A DNA stretch of 64,000 nt, taken from the NCBI GenBank assembly GCA_002633025.1, contig NMRB01001265.1, positions 132,711 through 196,710 of the forward strand, written 5' to 3'. The notes under the pieces are model-generated. The model saw only the letters and a list, made by a program, of their open reading frames with translations. It did no database searches and was not told where the DNA came from. This stretch comes from Notospermus geniculatus. Lineage: Eukaryota; Nemertea; Pilidiophora; Heteronemertea; Lineidae. The position numbers were made by a program, and so were the translations under genes. Positions 23,863 to 32,129 of the stretch are shown here, piece by piece (position 1 is the first letter of the stretch; every line of letters begins with the position of its first letter).

Positions 23863-24854
23863 TAATATATAAAGTTTGAATCTTCAAGTCCGATGGTCAT
23901 TTCGTCATCAACAGGTGCGGATCGGGGGGTGGGCGCCACCCCTATTTTCTGCAGGCCATACATTTTTGACACTTTTATTTTCCGCGCCACGCCTTGTTCC
24001 CGCCATATCCATACAACCCTCACGTGCGTATCGATCAAACTCCCGCGCCTTTTATCTTAGCTTAATCTGACATTAACCTCCGGTACTTGACCTCGGAGCC
24101 CTGCTTCAACTTTATTTACTCAACTTAACCATTGTATTAGCCGTTCTCTAAGATAACGTTGTACGCAAATACAGTTAAATATATTGCGAAATTAGATGCA
24201 AATGATGCCAAGAAGGCAATGAGTGGTCGGCCACCGCTCAATTACAGCCTCGTTTTGGTATCCCGATCGATCGAGATAAAAAAAGTCGATCGATCGAGAT
24301 AAAAAAGTCGGGCGATCGAGGCATCGGAGATGCCGTAGACTTGCCTATTTGCCGTGCTTTGTTGATGCTTGGGTTTACTTGAAGAGGAGAAATGGGTTAG
24401 CAGCTGACGAGGGCAGGTTATGACTGTATGGAAATGGGAAGTCAACTTCCAGAGGTTTGCAACACGAAAGCGATCGCAGCGCCCTCTTTTATCTTAATTA
24501 ATATCACATAGTAGGTCTATAATCCCTGGTGAATTGAGATGATGTTTTATTAGACCCTTGGGTGGGAAGAACACATGCTAGGCCTCCTTGGTGAATCGAG
24601 ATCCACATCTTCTTAGAGCCCTTTGTTGGGAAGGGGTTAATGTTGCATGTGACAGTCCTGACCTTCCTTGGTGAATTGAGGTACCGGTAGCAGCAGGGGG
24701 GGCGAATGCACCATCTAACTCGGGCCAAAAAGCCTCCCAGCACCAACTCCCCAGGACGCCCCGCTGACCCCCCCCTCCACCATCCCATAGGACCTCCCAG
24801 CCCCTGTTCCGAAGGAGGGCGAATATACCATCTCAATAGGGCCACCGCACCTCC
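23863..24854. other. intergenic, nothing recognised
   Basis: Contains a short repeat of GATCGATCGAGATAAAAAA at about 24265-24310. Base composition turns markedly GC-rich after about 24700, at the approach to the virus-like element. Confidence 0.4.
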
Positions 24855-24971
24855 CCGGGCGGCCGCCCGCGTTCCTCGAGGAACGCTCAGAAGTCAGCAT
24901 ATGTCACTTGGCCCTGTTGTGAATTATCACGACCCAGCAGGCCCCATTATCAGGCGTTCCTCGAGGAACGC
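24855..24971. repeat. palindrome cluster at the left edge of the virus-like element
   Basis: Three perfect palindromes: CGGGCGGCCGCCCG at 24855-24868, and GCGTTCCTCGAGGAACGC twice, at 24869-24886 and 24954-24971. Such clusters can mark element ends, replication origins or protein-binding sites. Which of these applies is unknown. Confidence 0.6.
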
Positions 24972-25041
24972 TCGATTGCTACTCAGGAATTCAGGTCGAT
25001 GCAGATAGGAACTCGTTGAGCACTCAATCAATATCTAGGCC

Positions 25042-25812
25042 ATGGCCCAATTAGACACACACGGTCACGGCGGGTCGAATTTCCATTTAGACAGACGNNN
25101 NNNNNNNNNNNNNNNNNNNNNNNNNNNCCCCCCCACCCTCGCCAGCACCTTCGCTAGCATAATACGTGACGACCCCCCCGCCATCACCGCCGCCTTCGAT
25201 GCCATGTGCTGCTTCAAAGGTAAACGCGACCTCCCTGACGCCCCGTTTGACTGTCCCGCTGAGGGCGGCATCGACACCTGGGATGACGATGTCTCGGATG
25301 ACCTCCCCGATGTCGACGACATCCCGTACAATGACGCGATGGACACCTATGAGGAGTTGGTCGCCAGAGAAGAGCTAGACGCCCAGGATGAGGGCGACCT
25401 CCCTGGTGACGAGGATGAGGACGAGACCCTCGGCGATGAGGATAAGGATGACCTCCCCGGCGATGAGGATGAGGACGACCTCCCCGGCGACGAGGATGAG
25501 GACGACCTCCCCGGCGACGAGGATGAGGACGACCTCCCCGGCGACGCAGACAGCAGGGACGGGGCCCTCGCCATCGCCAACGTGCACGACGACCCCTCCG
25601 CTTTCGTCGCTGCTTTCGCTAGCATACGCGATGACCCCTCCGCCATCGCCGCCGCCTTCGCTAGTATACGCGATGACCCCCTCGCCATCGCCGTCGCCAT
25701 TGTCCGCATACGCGACGACCCTCTCGCCATCGCCGTCGCCATCGCCAGCATACGCGATGACCCCCTCGGCATCGCCGTCGCCATCGCCAACATGCGCACC
25801 CGCTGGGAGTAG
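25042..25812 (+). CDS. acidic repeat ORF, doubtful gene
   Basis: Open frame of 256 codons crossing about 30 N. The centre is a 9-aa acidic repeat (DLPGDEDED, several copies, 27-bp DNA unit). The C-terminal part is a 14-aa repeat of the type ASIRDDPSAIAAAF (42-bp unit). Tandem DNA repeats in multiples of 3 keep several frames open (25375-25956 and 25347-25799 are open on the other strand), so coding is uncertain. AATTTCCATTTAGACAGACG-type text at 25079 recurs at 25949, suggesting that the gap region is partly duplicated. Confidence 0.3.
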   Translation: MAQLDTHGHGGSNFHLDRXXXXXXXXXXXPPTLASTFASIIRDDPPAITAAFDAMCCFKGKRDLPDAPFDCPAEGGIDTWDDDVSDDLPDVDDIPYNDAMDTYEELVAREELDAQDEGDLPGDEDEDETLGDEDKDDLPGDEDEDDLPGDEDEDDLPGDEDEDDLPGDADSRDGALAIANVHDDPSAFVAAFASIRDDPSAIAAAFASIRDDPLAIAVAIVRIRDDPLAIAVAIASIRDDPLGIAVAIANMRTRWE

Positions 25813-25993
25813 TTCCATATTAAAAAAACGGATTTTTCTGGCTATTGTGAAACTAGCGTAGCTAGATATGGGCTCCCCGAGAGACTTGCGAGGCGGGCCG
25901 CCCCCTGAGTCCACTCCCCAGTCCCATAGGACCTCCCAGCGCCCCGCGATTTCCATTTAGACAGACGTGCTGCTTGGGCATACCCACACCACG

Positions 25994-26365
25994 ATGGCAC
26001 ACGCAGCAAGACAACAAGACGTAGACAGCAGGGACATGGCCCGCGCCATCACGATGGCCCAGCTGCCTAAACTTGACGACGCCTGGCATGAGGGGATTGC
26101 CCAGGCCCACGAGACGCTGATGTGGCGAGAGCTGGAAAAAGGGGGCACCTATGCCATCACGCGCTTGAGGCGCGTGAAGACAAGGTTTGGAAAGGCCACC
26201 ATCGGCCGTGTGGCAAGGCCGACGGGCGATGTGTGGGAGCGAGACGTATGGCTACCACCGCACCTCGCTCGTGATTTATCGGGCAGGACACTGCCAGTGC
26301 TCGTACAGCCCATGGCCCCCCGCTCCTACCAGCTGGTGGAGCCAGCGAGTGGGGGTGGCAGATAA
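25994..26365 (+). CDS. conserved virus-element protein, possible OB-fold nucleic-acid-binding type
   Basis: 123 aa from the ATG at 25994 (an upstream ATG at 25967 is also in frame). The core has GGTYAITRLRRVKTRFGKAT, then a VWLPPHLARDLSGRTLPVLV segment. A basic beta-rich start followed by LP-containing strands recalls small single-strand-binding-like proteins, and I have the impression of similar text in uncharacterised proteins of invertebrate elements. That is memory, not a search. It is the only plus-strand gene at this end and converges on the gene ending at 26532. Confidence 0.5.
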   Translation: MAHAARQQDVDSRDMARAITMAQLPKLDDAWHEGIAQAHETLMWRELEKGGTYAITRLRRVKTRFGKATIGRVARPTGDVWERDVWLPPHLARDLSGRTLPVLVQPMAPRSYQLVEPASGGGR

Positions 26366-26531
26366 AGCACTCACCGAGGTGGGACGGCACCCAGGGGTAG
26401 CACACACCATGACCCTCACTACTTTTGTCCTGCATGTCTCAATGACGCGGAGCTATGTTAATAGTCCTGCAGAGTCATTTCGGATACTCGGGTCATTTCG
26501 AGCCATCCTGTTGGCCACCGAACTAGGTGGC

Positions 26532-27191
26532 TCACGACCTTTCGTTTAATGCCTGCTTTGCCTCCATAAGGCCTTGCTGGCGCCCTTTTTCCATCAGCTC
26601 TTTTTTAAGCTGGTCTAGGTCAGTGTTAGTGCTGCCTCGGATCTTCGCCTGGATCTCTCGCTTCTTTGTCCTGTAGTCACTCATCTCTCTCTGAATGGCG
26701 TCAAACTCCTCGTCAGTTATGTTATCGTCGTTTAACGCTTTGCTGACCAGCCTGTCGACTGTGGAGAGTTTTGCCTCAGTCAAGGCGAGGATTCGGTCAT
26801 GTTTCTCAAGCTTTTTCATGACGACCTTCTGTGCCGTGGAGCCGATCAGGCCAACCCCGCCTGCTGCTAGGGACGCGATTCCGAGTGGTAAGGCGGCGAT
26901 GGCGCCCACTCCCGCGGCCAGAGTGCCGACTGCGCCAGCAGTGGTTGCCGCGGACACGACACCGGCCCCGGTATTCACCGCGTGTGCCGCAATGCAAGCT
27001 GTTTTGTACTTTCGACGAGTTCGTGCCCTCTTTGTGGCTTCATCTTGGAGTGTGCTGCGGATGCTGGAGATCTCAGTGAGGCGGAATCCGTCGCCATTGT
27101 CGAGGCGAGGGTGCAGTCTCACATCGTCGCCATTGTCAAGGCGGGGGTACAGTCTCACATCGTCAAGTGGTGGTGCACTTGGTGCAGCCAT
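26532..27191 (-). CDS. Gly/Ala-rich membrane protein of the virus-like element
   Basis: 219 aa from the ATG at 27191, chosen because the ATG at 27236 would overlap the gene upstream. The N-terminus has a duplicated VRLYPRLDNGDD / VRLHPRLDNGDG motif, from a 27-bp DNA repeat. Residues around 90-140 are a Gly/Ala-rich hydrophobic stretch (AVGTLAAGVGAIAALPLGIA) that could cross or insert into membrane. A charged helical part with ALNDDNITDEEFDAIQ follows, then a Lys/Glu-rich coiled-coil-like tail. Last gene of the minus-strand array. Function unknown; a virion membrane-active protein is inference. Confidence 0.6.
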   Translation of the reverse strand: MAAPSAPPLDDVRLYPRLDNGDDVRLHPRLDNGDGFRLTEISSIRSTLQDEATKRARTRRKYKTACIAAHAVNTGAGVVSAATTAGAVGTLAAGVGAIAALPLGIASLAAGGVGLIGSTAQKVVMKKLEKHDRILALTEAKLSTVDRLVSKALNDDNITDEEFDAIQREMSDYRTKKREIQAKIRGSTNTDLDQLKKELMEKGRQQGLMEAKQALNERS

Positions 27192-27219
27192 CTTGCTATA
27201 CCCTGCAGCCGAAAATCTT

Positions 27220-27759
27220 TCACACGCTGAGCGCAATTAGCATCGAAACTACAGCCGGAGCAATAGACACCAGGTTTACCACATCTCCCTGATTGAGGTA
27301 GAGAGGGCTTGCAAATCGTTTGACAACTGACCTCTGATCACTTGGCTTGGTAACCATGTATTGGTCCCCCGCCGGCGCCAGTCCATTTACTGTCACTTTA
27401 ACCGTAGAGGCCAAGCCGGGAGATCCTCCACTCAACCCGATCAAGTGAATTGACCCCGGGGCAAGCATCACGTAGCCACTCAGGCTGGGTGTGGCCGCCC
27501 AGACAGTGATCCACTGTCTCATGCTCCTGAATCTCCTGTCGACGTAGGACTTGTTTGCTGCGTCTCCGTCGTCGGATGGGTCCCCAAGGTCAATAAACTT
27601 CTTGCCCCCCATGCTGATGTCTCTGCGAGGTGTCGAGGTGCCATCCAGCGTAAAGACATTTCTTTGAAGGTGGGCAGCGATGCCCCTTGCCGCGTTGTCG
27701 ACATATGCTTTCAGGTCGCCCCCAACCTCATCATCGCCGTTAGGCCCGTAGATGCTCAT
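27220..27759 (-). CDS. fibre-like (tail-fibre-type) protein
   Basis: 179 aa. The N-terminal third is helical with DNAARGIAAHLQRNVF. The key motif MGGKKFIDLGDPSDDGDAA, then NKSYVD, matches the repeat of phage tail fibres and other trimeric attachment proteins (M-G-G-x-x-I-x-x-L-x-x-P-x-D-x-x-D-A-x-x-K-x-Y-V). The C-terminal 90 residues are beta-rich (GYVMLAPGSIHLIGLSGG) and could form a trimeric head. Overlaps the end of the penton-like gene by 20 bp. TAGTAT on the plus strand at 27764-27769 lies just upstream of the start. A spike role beside a penton gene fits, but is inferred. Confidence 0.6.
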   Translation of the reverse strand: MSIYGPNGDDEVGGDLKAYVDNAARGIAAHLQRNVFTLDGTSTPRRDISMGGKKFIDLGDPSDDGDAANKSYVDRRFRSMRQWITVWAATPSLSGYVMLAPGSIHLIGLSGGSPGLASTVKVTVNGLAPAGDQYMVTKPSDQRSVVKRFASPLYLNQGDVVNLVSIAPAVVSMLIALSV

Positions 27760-28429
27760 CGCGTAGTATCAGGGTGAACCGTATATAACACCCTCGAAAA
27801 TCGACAACCGAACCTTCCTCGTCCTTGATCAGCAGGGACAGCTCATGCAGGGAGCGAGGCGCCAGCGGTTTGAAAGACGGGTTCTGAATCCTGTGAGTGA
27901 CCATGTGTCCAAACTTGGCATTCGTAACAGGCAGGACTTCGAGAATGTCACTTGGAGTCCCATTGTGCAGGTTGGCGTCTCCCTTAATCTGAGGGCAGTG
28001 GACGAACAACTGTTTAGGGTAAAGTAGGTCGATGGGCTTTACACCCATAGCCTCGTGCCCCGACTCGATTGCTCCTGGGGGAAGGCCTAGTACGCGTTCG
28101 CCACCGAAACCCTCCGGATCCGCTCCACGGGCAACGGAAACAACTGCATGGCCATTGTATGGTGTTGCTGTGACAGACAGTCCCGGTCCGACAGCACTCT
28201 TCAGCTCCTTCTCATACTCGGAGAGGTTGTAGAGTCCGTCTGGGATTGCAACGCTGTGCCACCGATCCTGCTTCTTGTATCGGACCGTATTATTCCTCCT
28301 CTCTTGAGAGATGTTGTAGTAGCCGACCACGTAGCATATCTCCTTCAAGGCTACCGCAAGAGCACCCTCCAGAGGGTACCGAAACTGTACATCACCATCC
28401 GCGTTGTCAATGTAGAGATGCACGTCCAT
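27740..28429 (-). CDS. penton-like minor capsid protein (putative)
   Basis: 229 aa, beta-rich, no signal peptide or membrane segment. It opens with LYIDNADGDVQFRYPLEGAL, followed by KEICYVVGYYNIS, and ends in an FRGCYIRFTLILRDE strand. Size and context (beside a fibre gene, in an array with a capsid protein and an ATPase) fit the single-jelly-roll minor capsid protein of Polinton-like viruses. That assignment needs a structure comparison. The stop of the upstream gene, an ATATATAT run (28435-28442) and this ATG lie within about 15 bp. Confidence 0.55.
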   Translation of the reverse strand: MDVHLYIDNADGDVQFRYPLEGALAVALKEICYVVGYYNISQERRNNTVRYKKQDRWHSVAIPDGLYNLSEYEKELKSAVGPGLSVTATPYNGHAVVSVARGADPEGFGGERVLGLPPGAIESGHEAMGVKPIDLLYPKQLFVHCPQIKGDANLHNGTPSDILEVLPVTNAKFGHMVTHRIQNPSFKPLAPRSLHELSLLIKDEEGSVVDFRGCYIRFTLILRDEHLRA

Positions 28430-28441
28430 CGTGCATATATA

Positions 28442-29680
28442 TTAGGCCCGCTTTTTCGCCTCCCTCATCAAGACTTCGAAGACAACAACGACTATAGCAA
28501 TCAACCCAAGTACCAAATGCTCGGCCAGGAAGCCAACAGCTTGCGCTGCGGTCTTGAGCACAAAGCTCACTACTGTGCCTATTAGTCCGGGAAGTGCCGC
28601 TGCGCTCTTCTTTGCCAGGCCAAGAAGGAATGAGCCAAACTTCTTCAGAGCATCTTTTACCCTGTCCTTAATGCTCGGTTTTGGAGAAGGCCCTGGCCCT
28701 GGCCCTGGTGGAGGAGCAACCGCTTTGCGGAGGGCGTTCGTTACCGCAAGAGCAATGGCTACGACCGTCATTCCCACAGCTGTAGCCAGGCTGGCGATGG
28801 TGACCCCTTCCTTCCTGAACAGCTCTCGAAGCCTCTCGCCCAATGGGCGCCTCTTGTCGCCAATGATGTCCTTGATCCGTTCCAGCTGCGTCCTCTCGTC
28901 TCTCTTCAGAGTGTCCCTGGTCGCCTTGTACAGGATCTCCTGGGTTTTGAACCTCTTCACCTCGGTCTCCCAGTACGTGGTCTGAAGGGCATCCCCCAAG
29001 TCCTGAGCCTTTTTCAACTCTGTCTCGGCCTTCTCGCGCTCTTTGGATGCCCATTCCACGTTGACACTTGCCGACTTTATCTTGCTCGCCGTGCTGGTGA
29101 GCGTCGTGGCGGCGCCCCGCAGTTCCCTCCTGTCATCCGTGGTGAGGGGTGCATCAGGATTGTCTATCACCGTCTCCATTTCCTGTTGTAGCTCAAGGTC
29201 GTCAAGCTCGCCACTGAGAACCTTCATCTCTATCTGCTCCACCTCCTGTCTCAGGAACACTGTAGGTTCCAGGGGGGCGGGTGGCCTCTCCCTGGACGGT
29301 TCGGCACCGGACGGTTCGGCACCGGACGGTTTGGCATTCAGGGCTTTAAAGAAGTCCCTGCCACCCTTTGCCCTTTCAATGGTCGACCTGGCTAAGATCC
29401 CGCCATCGAGACCCGTTAGCTTAACCTCGACCTCCTTGCCTGCCAGCTCAGTCTTGTAATACCACGCCCCGCCCTTGTGCTCAAGCTGTAGTGCTAGATA
29501 ATCTGCAGGCTCGCCACCTGGAAACTTCTGATGTAGCTTCTGAATGAACGGCTCTTGCATTTCAGTCTGAAGGTCAGTTCCACCCATTGGCAGCATCGGC
29601 ACCTCTTCCTGTGGCCCGTCGTCATCATAGTTCTCGTCACCAGCCCAGTTCTCTCCGCCGTCATCCCAGTCATCAGCCAT
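28442..29680 (-). CDS. large coiled-coil and membrane protein of the virus-like element
   Basis: 412 aa from the ATG at 29680, which starts two bases after the upstream stop. An ATG at 29728 would overlap that gene by 46 bp. The acidic N-terminus (MADDWDDGGENWAGDENYD) is followed by a globular part, a Pro-rich spacer with PSGAEPSGAEP repeats, and long charged helices around 170-290. Then come FRKEGVTIASLATAVGMTVV (first hydrophobic segment), a PPPGPGPGPSP linker, an amphipathic Lys-rich stretch and two or three hydrophobic segments at the C-terminus, the last being LVLGLIAIVVVVFEVL. Probably membrane-anchored. Role unknown. Confidence 0.65.
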   Translation of the reverse strand: MADDWDDGGENWAGDENYDDDGPQEEVPMLPMGGTDLQTEMQEPFIQKLHQKFPGGEPADYLALQLEHKGGAWYYKTELAGKEVEVKLTGLDGGILARSTIERAKGGRDFFKALNAKPSGAEPSGAEPSRERPPAPLEPTVFLRQEVEQIEMKVLSGELDDLELQQEMETVIDNPDAPLTTDDRRELRGAATTLTSTASKIKSASVNVEWASKEREKAETELKKAQDLGDALQTTYWETEVKRFKTQEILYKATRDTLKRDERTQLERIKDIIGDKRRPLGERLRELFRKEGVTIASLATAVGMTVVAIALAVTNALRKAVAPPPGPGPGPSPKPSIKDRVKDALKKFGSFLLGLAKKSAAALPGLIGTVVSFVLKTAAQAVGFLAEHLVLGLIAIVVVVFEVLMREAKKRA

Positions 29681-29682
29681 CT

Positions 29683-30201
29683 TCAAGCTATATTCTCTGT
29701 CCGAATTTCTTCCAAGAACATCTGCCAAAGACGGGCGTTGTTGCGTCTGACGCGCGGTGTCTTCGGCTCCTTTATCTCAAGCCTGCTTACCAGGTCATGC
29801 CTCTGGTGAAGCTCCAGGATCCTATTGACGAAATAGCCATAAGAGAGGAAATTCTTCCGCTGTCCACTCAAGTTGAACTTGCTGTCGAACAACCGAAACA
29901 AGTCACCGAAGCAGTACTTGATAGCCAAGACCAGATTCCAGCCCTCCGTCTCCTTCCTGACGATCTTTAGAAAGACCTCAAGTCTTTCCTGGCGCTTGTA
30001 CGCCGTCCTAAGGACAGTGTCATCAACCGGAGTCAGTCGATCGGGTACAATGCCCAGCAGCTCCCTGGCCAGATCCTCACCGAGGACCTCGAGGGTCTGC
30101 CGGCGTTCGTAAATCGTTGTTGGGCTCATCACCCTCATTATCCACTCAACGTCCTCCTGCCTTGGCAGGCTATGTCCGTACACTCCGTACACGTCCTTCA
30201 T
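29683..30201 (-). CDS. uncharacterised protein of the virus-like element, 172 aa
   Basis: A soluble, helical, basic protein starting MKDVYGVYGHSLPRQEDVEW. Notable segments are SPTTIYERRQTLEVLGEDLA and WNLVLAIKYCFGDLFRLFDS. No catalytic motif or membrane segment was seen. Its stop is two bases from the start of the next gene, consistent with a packed array. I do not recognise the family. Confidence 0.6.
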   Translation of the reverse strand: MKDVYGVYGHSLPRQEDVEWIMRVMSPTTIYERRQTLEVLGEDLARELLGIVPDRLTPVDDTVLRTAYKRQERLEVFLKIVRKETEGWNLVLAIKYCFGDLFRLFDSKFNLSGQRKNFLSYGYFVNRILELHQRHDLVSRLEIKEPKTPRVRRNNARLWQMFLEEIRTENIA

Positions 30202-30290
30202 TGCCAGCCCTCAATCTCTAAATGGTGTGGCCCAAATCTCTAAATGGCGGCCCAAATCTCTATGGGCGGAAAAAGGAGGCTTTTTTTAGG

Positions 30291-30713
30291 TTAGAGGAAT
30301 TTGTAAGCCATCAGACCCGAGACGGCGACCGTACCTGCAATGAAGGCGTATTCGTAGTTCTTCTGCGATTCGCTGGGCTGGTAGAAATCGGCCAGGGTTG
30401 GCCGGGGTTTCATGATCATGCTGTCCTGAGTGTGGGTTCTGTTGTAGAGGGACAGGGCATCATCAACGTCATCGAAGTCGGTCTCGCTTTGGCCCTCGCG
30501 TCTCAGTCGTCTGTTGACAAAGTCAAGGGTCTGCTGTCTCTTCTCGTTCCATTCAACGGTGGCTTTGTTTAGGGCCTCGATGGCTTTGTCGTGCCGCTCT
30601 CTTTCCTTCTCGGGGTCGGGGCCTCCCTGCACCGCGTGGTAGATGGCATTGCCTCCGGTGAATGCCACCGCATTAGCAATGGCACCACCCAGTATCACAG
30701 CTGCTGTCGCCAT
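30291..30713 (-). CDS. small membrane protein with central helix, 140 aa
   Basis: A hydrophobic Ala/Gly-rich N-terminus (MATAAVILGGAIANAVAFTG), then a long charged helix (ERERHDKAIEALNKATVEWN, then KRQQTLDFVNRRLRREG), a conserved-looking PTLADFYQPSESQKNYEYAF block and a C-terminal membrane segment ending GLMAYKFL. Starts two bases after the upstream stop. I recall similar ERxRHD...DFYxPSExQK proteins among uncharacterised invertebrate proteins. Function unknown. Confidence 0.65.
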   Translation of the reverse strand: MATAAVILGGAIANAVAFTGGNAIYHAVQGGPDPEKERERHDKAIEALNKATVEWNEKRQQTLDFVNRRLRREGQSETDFDDVDDALSLYNRTHTQDSMIMKPRPTLADFYQPSESQKNYEYAFIAGTVAVSGLMAYKFL

Positions 30714-30715
30714 GA

Positions 30716-30955
30716 TCAGTTGCCTATATCAGGAGGCAGAATCTTTGACTTCTCAAGGTAGTCCTTCGTGACCATGGCAGCCGAAACAGCAGCGGAGAGC
30801 TTCAGCGCTTCCGTCAGGTCGGCATTCGATGGGTTCCCCACGTTGAAGCTCATCAGCTTCTTTCCCAGCATGGAATATGCGACTGTCAGTCCACTCAATA
30901 CTGCGGAGTGGTACAGCAGGTTTGCTATGTTCTTCGTACTAGGTGCGTCAGCCAT
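30716..30955 (-). CDS. small two-helix membrane protein, 79 aa
   Basis: Two hydrophobic segments: LLYHSAVLSGLTVAYSMLGK, and LKLSAAVSAAMVTKDYL near the C-terminus, separated by a polar loop with NVGNPSNADL. TTATATAA lies within 10 bases of the ATG (about 30957-30965). The next gene starts two bases after the stop. A compact viral membrane protein or holin-like role is possible but unproven. Confidence 0.65.
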   Translation of the reverse strand: MADAPSTKNIANLLYHSAVLSGLTVAYSMLGKKLMSFNVGNPSNADLTEALKLSAAVSAAMVTKDYLEKSKILPPDIGN

Positions 30956-30979
30956 GTTTATATAACCGGGGCGAAAATC

Positions 30980-31384
30980 TTACTGCATCTCTACTATTTT
31001 CGACTCATTCTTCGGGGATGGTTGTGCTTTCTCCTGCTGCTGTTCTCCTGCAGGAGAACGCACATCACAACGCTGGACTGGGCTGGGTGCCTCCTGAAGG
31101 GCAGCTCTTCTTTGGTAGTAGAGCGCTGCGATTCCGATGGCAAGCGTGCCCGCGGCTATCCAGGCACACATATCTGTCTTTGCCTCCTCTGGCTTGCCCT
31201 TACTGACACCCCTTGCCTCCTCTGGCTTGCCCTTACTGACATGTGTCTCTTTAGCGACACCCCTTACCGCCTTCTCTCCCTTGTGGGCTTTTGCGAGCGC
31301 AGCCAGCTTCTTGCCCCAGGCCACACGACCAGGGCTCTTTGCCTTGCCCGATGTCACCTTCTCAATGACAGGTTCAGGATCCAT
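30980..31384 (-). CDS. basic protein with one membrane segment, 134 aa
   Basis: Start taken at the ATG at 31384 (MDPEPVIEKV); an ATG four codons upstream is in frame. The first half is Lys/Arg-rich (SPGRVAWGKKLAALAKAHKG), with a duplicated VSKGKPEEA motif. One transmembrane stretch, MCAWIAAGTLAIGIAALYY, follows at about residues 70-90. The tail is polar. A basic arm plus a membrane anchor could tie DNA or core to an inner membrane; that is speculation. Confidence 0.6.
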   Translation of the reverse strand: MDPEPVIEKVTSGKAKSPGRVAWGKKLAALAKAHKGEKAVRGVAKETHVSKGKPEEARGVSKGKPEEAKTDMCAWIAAGTLAIGIAALYYQRRAALQEAPSPVQRCDVRSPAGEQQQEKAQPSPKNESKIVEMQ

Positions 31385-31417
31385 CGCTATACACAACTGT
31401 GGAAAATCTCCGCACAG

Positions 31418-31582
31418 ACTAGTCGACTAGTCCTAGTCAGCACTAGTCGACTAGTCCTAGTCAGCACTAGTCAGCACTAGTCGACTAGTCCTAGTCACTA
31501 CTAGTCAGCACTAGTGGACTAGTCCAAGTCAGCACTAGTCACCACTAGTGGTCTGGTCTAAGTCAGCGCTAGTGGTCTGGTC
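31418..31582. repeat. palindromic iteron-like array
   Basis: Units of about 24 and 10 bp, CACTAGTCGACTAGTCC-type and CACTAGTCAG, repeat across 165 bp. ACTAGTCGACTAGT (31418-31431 and again later) is a perfect palindrome. The array fills the gap between two genes and runs into the last codons of the gene at 31535. Such arrays can bind replication or transcription factors or act as terminators. Confidence 0.7.
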
Positions 31583-32047
31583 AGGTGGTGCCTCCTTCTT
31601 CAGGTCGATATTCTTAGCTGTGATGACTGCGGCATTGGCCACTGCCAGCCACGGGGACATTGCCATACCAAACCGCCCAAGCTGCTTCTTTATCTCAGCC
31701 CCAACGACGAAGTTCTCTTGAAGCTCTTTGGCCAGCTTCTCCGTCTCAGTACCCGGGGCAAGCCATTTGCAGAAGGATGCGTAGCCATAGAGGATGTTGC
31801 TCACAACATCGTCCGACACGCATGCGGTGTACCGTCTCTGGTACTCTCTGTACACCTTCTCGACCTCAATGTCAGACATCGAGGTGATCTGCGATTCGGT
31901 CTTCTTGATCCCGATCTTCTGCAGCAGACCACTCTGCGAGAGACCAACCAGGGCCGTGCGATGCTCACTCGCATCTGGGGGCCCCTCCTCATCATCTAGC
32001 CCAAGTTCGGCAAGGGCATCGTCCAAAACCTTCTGAGTGTCAGCCAT
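31535..32047 (-). CDS. uncharacterised protein of the virus-like element, ~170 aa
   Basis: Start taken at the ATG at 32047 (MADTQKVLDDALAELGLDDE). The frame extends upstream to 32167 through a hydrophobic segment, but that would overlap the ATPase gene. The acidic N-terminus is followed by a helical body with SQITSMSDIEVEKVYREYQR and a conserved-looking SNILYGYASFCKWLAPGTE, then a mildly hydrophobic WLAVANAAVITAKN. The last residues come from the palindromic repeat array. The motif TAGTATATCT lies about 15 bases upstream. Function unknown. Confidence 0.6.
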   Translation of the reverse strand: MADTQKVLDDALAELGLDDEEGPPDASEHRTALVGLSQSGLLQKIGIKKTESQITSMSDIEVEKVYREYQRRYTACVSDDVVSNILYGYASFCKWLAPGTETEKLAKELQENFVVGAEIKKQLGRFGMAMSPWLAVANAAVITAKNIDLKKEAPPDQTTSADLDQTTSGD

Positions 32048-32129
32048 GTTGCACGCAATGTAGTATATCTTGCGTAGGAAAATGATAACGTGCAGCCACA
32101 GGATGAATTTCAGGCCAAGTTCGACCAGG

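Noticed and set aside
28554-29459. Plus-strand ORFs opposite the 412-aa viral gene
   Set aside because: Shadows of the minus-strand gene, Ser/Arg-rich with no recognisable motif.
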